20,500 nucleotides of DNA from Adiantum capillus-veneris (lineage: Eukaryota; Streptophyta; Polypodiopsida; Polypodiales; Pteridaceae), in contig CM043944.1 of NCBI GenBank assembly GCA_014529385.2, positions 50,728,768-50,749,267 on the forward strand, written 5' to 3'. Positions 18,736-20,500 of this stretch are shown one piece after another (within the stretch, counting starts at the first letter, position 1; each line of letters opens with the position of its first letter). The position numbers and the translations under genes are program-made. Under the pieces are notes generated by a model. That model did not search any database. It worked only from the letters and a program-made list of their open reading frames with translations, and was not told where the DNA came from.

Positions 18736-19090
18736 GAATTCCCAAGTGAAGGAAATTGCTAGAAAAAGCATTAGGAATAAGTGATTTACCACTCAAAGAA
18801 GAACCATGAGAAGCGGCTACATTGCTGTTACCACCTTTTCTTTGAGCAACAATAAAGGCATGTTAAACTACATGTTGTTTAGTGTTTTTTTGCAAAGTGG
18901 CTCTTGCAACAACAATGTGCATAATGCATCAAACTTGATAACTTCAGGATTTTGTTGGGTCATAAGTCGCGAAGTACTAGCAGAATTCTGGTAAGAAGAG
19001 CTTGCACAAGAGCATACATCACTCTCAATTGAGCTCACAAGATCCCGTTGCATTCTCACAAATCCTCCAAGCTTTCTTGATATTCTACCT
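18735..19090 (-). pseudogene. Copia gag, C-terminal half
   Basis: The minus strand gives LGGFVRMQRDLVSSIESDV, then MTQQNPEVIKFDALCTLLLQ, AQRKGGNSNVAASHGSS and SLIPNAFSSN leading to the zinc knuckle. The FDALCTLLLQE-type segment followed by a Lys/Arg/Ser/Asn-rich linker matches the last part of the UBN2-like gag of plant copia elements. The N-terminal ~200 residues are absent. Frame changes occur within KTLNN and before the knuckle. Confidence 0.65.
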
Positions 19091-19152
19091 CCGAGAGAGA
19101 GAGAGCTATCACCTTGAAGCTCTCAAAGCCATCGTGCTCTTTGCGATCACCA
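19091..19152 (-). other. Primer-binding-site-like leader of the copia element
   Basis: On the minus strand, directly after the presumed LTR end (..GTGCA), the sequence starts TGGTGATCGCAAAGAGC. It shares TGGT, ATC and AGAGC, in order, with the usual initiator-Met tRNA primer site (TGGTATCAGAGC) but has extra bases. It is suggestive but degenerate. Confidence 0.35.
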
Positions 19153-19389
19153 TGCACTCTAATACGTATTTTGAGAGCGCAAATGTGGTGCGTGTGTGGA
19201 GAGTGAGAAGTGGAGAGAGAGATAGTACATAAGATGTGGGTGATGCAACCTTAGGAAGTGACTCAAGTGAGTGAGGTGCTCCTTATTGCTATGTTTAGAA
19301 AGAATAAGGAAGTGTATATACACACTAGGCAGGCAGCCGGACACCGTACATCCGGCCGAGGGCAAAGGTATAGCGCCTTTACCCCAACA
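19153..19389 (-). repeat. Second LTR-like block, unlike the 3' LTR
   Basis: On the minus strand it begins TGTTGGGGTAAAGG and ends AGAGTGCA, 237 bp, with a TATA element GTGTATATACAC near 19314-19325, and a primer-site-like sequence follows. Position and structure suit a 5' LTR for the copia element. Its sequence, including a GC-rich GGCCGGATGTACGG stretch, does not resemble the 220-bp LTR at 15015-15234. Flanking bases (TGAAA on the right, AAACT left of 15015) also do not form a target-site duplication. Confidence 0.45.
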
Positions 19390-20043
19390 TGAAATTCGAT
19401 TTAACATTTGGAATGCATTGGGAATCAACATTTGTGCTCTTCTCTCTTTCTCTTGATTAAAACTCTATGTTTTTTTATCTTACGAGCAAGAGGTGTGGTA
19501 GTGCACATCATCACCTAATTTACAGTAGAGAGAACGTCCATCCTTGGTCTATAGGGCTTGGCCAAAGTGCTACCAAACCCAATGGCACTAATTGGTTAAG
19601 TCAGCAGCATGAGGGATAATAGATTCTAGTGTAGTCAAAGGGCTTTACATGCTCAAATGCTCCTTTGGATCCAATATCATCATGCTGCTTCAACTACCTA
19701 ATGTTGGCTTGGACATTGACAATGTTATTTTCCGCGATATCTCTTTAGCTCTCTCTTTCTTTCTTGCATCTTTCCACCAGGATACAATATATTGGACACA
19801 ATAAAATTATCAGCAATATTCCAAGAATTAATTGTCCCCTTTGTCGACCTTGTGCTTGCAATGCTACAAATTTTGGTTAGACAAACCGGCTATATTAGGA
19901 GGTTGTGAAATGATGAGGACTCATAGTTGCCAATGTAGTAGTTGTCTAAGAGCTTCAAGTTTCCAAGGTTTGAGTTGGATTTTAACATTGGGAATGTGAC
20001 TAGCAGTGCCATCTATATCTCCTACTTGCATACATCTATGTGA
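19390..20043. other. No recognised feature
   Basis: AT-rich noncoding sequence; both strands were read and no retroelement motif, array or long frame is supported. Confidence 0.5.
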
Positions 20044-20219
20044 AGCACAAAAAATCATAAGCAAGTACTTACTATAAGGAAAATAGAGTTTATTGGTGTA
20101 TTTAAGCATTATTGGCACCTTGAAACCCAAACCAACAAAAGCACAAAAAACATAAGCAAGTTAATACTATAAGGTAAATAGATTTTATTGGTGTAGCTTG
20201 AAACCCAAACCAACAAAAG
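20044..20219 (+). repeat. ~96-bp tandem duplication
   Basis: AGCACAAAAAA.CATAAGCAAG, ACTATAAGG.AAATAGA.TTTATTGGTGTA and CTTGAAACCCAAACCAACAA occur in unit 1 (20044-20139) and unit 2 (20140-20219). Unit 2 lacks about 15 bases before the last block. Similarity is otherwise high, so it is fairly recent. Confidence 0.9.
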
Positions 20220-20411
20220 ATACAAAACAAGGCTGCTTCGTATGCTAAACCCTCTCTAATAAACTAAAGGGCCTCTCCAAAGTTGAAGTTGTAACTTGTA
20301 AGTGTGCTTAATGTAATAGTTTGTGTATCTGTGTGTGTTTTAAAATGCTTATGATAATAACTAAAGTGTGTACTTCAAAGTGAGGTCATCACATTTAAGC
20401 ATGATTGAAAT

Positions 20412-20414
<3 letters not shown>
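20220..20414. other. No recognised feature
   Basis: Short noncoding stretch before the terminal array. Confidence 0.5.
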
Positions 20415-20483
<69 letters not shown>

Positions 20484-20492
20484 CCCCCCCCC
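20415..20492. repeat. (CT)n(GT)n microsatellite followed by C9
   Basis: CT to 20467, GT to 20483, then nine C. Unlike all other compound arrays, the CT part is followed by GT and not CA. Confidence 0.95.
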
Positions 20493-20500
20493 TTGCGCAC

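Larger units (their letters stand above)
15015..19389 (-). mobile_element. Degenerate Ty1/copia retrotransposon
   Basis: Reading down the minus strand, the order is gag tail and zinc knuckle, protease, GAG-pre-integrase, integrase core, reverse transcriptase, RNase H, polypurine tract and LTR. Integrase before reverse transcriptase is diagnostic for Ty1/copia. Every domain is identifiable but the frame changes repeatedly and stops are common, so no polyprotein can be made. The N-terminal half of gag is missing, because only about 60 bases separate the first recognisable gag peptide from the primer-site-like sequence. Domains and LTRs are listed separately. The upstream boundary (19389) depends on accepting the LTR-like block there. 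Confidence 0.85.

Overview
This is nuclear DNA from a land plant, made almost entirely of decayed LTR retrotransposons and microsatellites. I find no intact cellular gene, no rRNA or tRNA gene, and no bacterial-type feature. The plant assignment rests on Ty1/copia and Ty3/gypsy relics of plant type, TATA-containing LTRs beginning TGTT, and many (CT)n(CA)n arrays. I cannot name the species; the style would fit a large-genome fern or other seed-free or early-diverging vascular plant, but that is a guess.

Layout. (1) Bases 1-1000, plus strand: the end of a retroviral-type aspartic protease followed by a broken polyprotein spacer. (2) About 1000-5150, plus strand: a second LTR element. It has a possible LTR or leader with a splice-donor-like site at 1790, about 1.1 kb carrying diverged ~290-bp tandem repeats (one with a perfect 28-bp palindrome), a frameshifted gag-like/plant-transposon ORF (2912-4635), a polypurine tract and a probable 3' LTR from 4698. 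(3) About 5570-11560: a zone with some twenty CT or CT/CA arrays, nearly all reading CT then CA on the plus strand, interleaved with segmental tandem duplications of 25 to about 400 bp. (4) 11744-12221, minus strand: the 3' end of a Ty3/gypsy element (pol tail, polypurine tract, LTR). (5) 12222-15014: AT-rich DNA with no recognisable gene. (6) 15015-19389, minus strand: a degenerate but nearly full-order Ty1/copia element (gag tail with zinc knuckle, protease, integrase, reverse transcriptase, RNase H, polypurine tract, 3' LTR), with an LTR-like block of a different sequence at its upstream end. (7) 19390-20500: unassigned sequence, a 96-bp tandem duplication and a terminal CT/GT array.

None of these elements can be autonomous as seen: every polyprotein has several stops and frameshifts, the first protease has lost its DTG motif, and the copia integrase lacks the segment that normally carries its third catalytic acid. 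I found no convincing new biological system. The observations most worth a second look are the palindrome-centred repeats inside a possible leader intron, the one-way orientation of the compound microsatellites, the 85-bp zinc-knuckle duplication, and the non-matching LTRs of the copia element.
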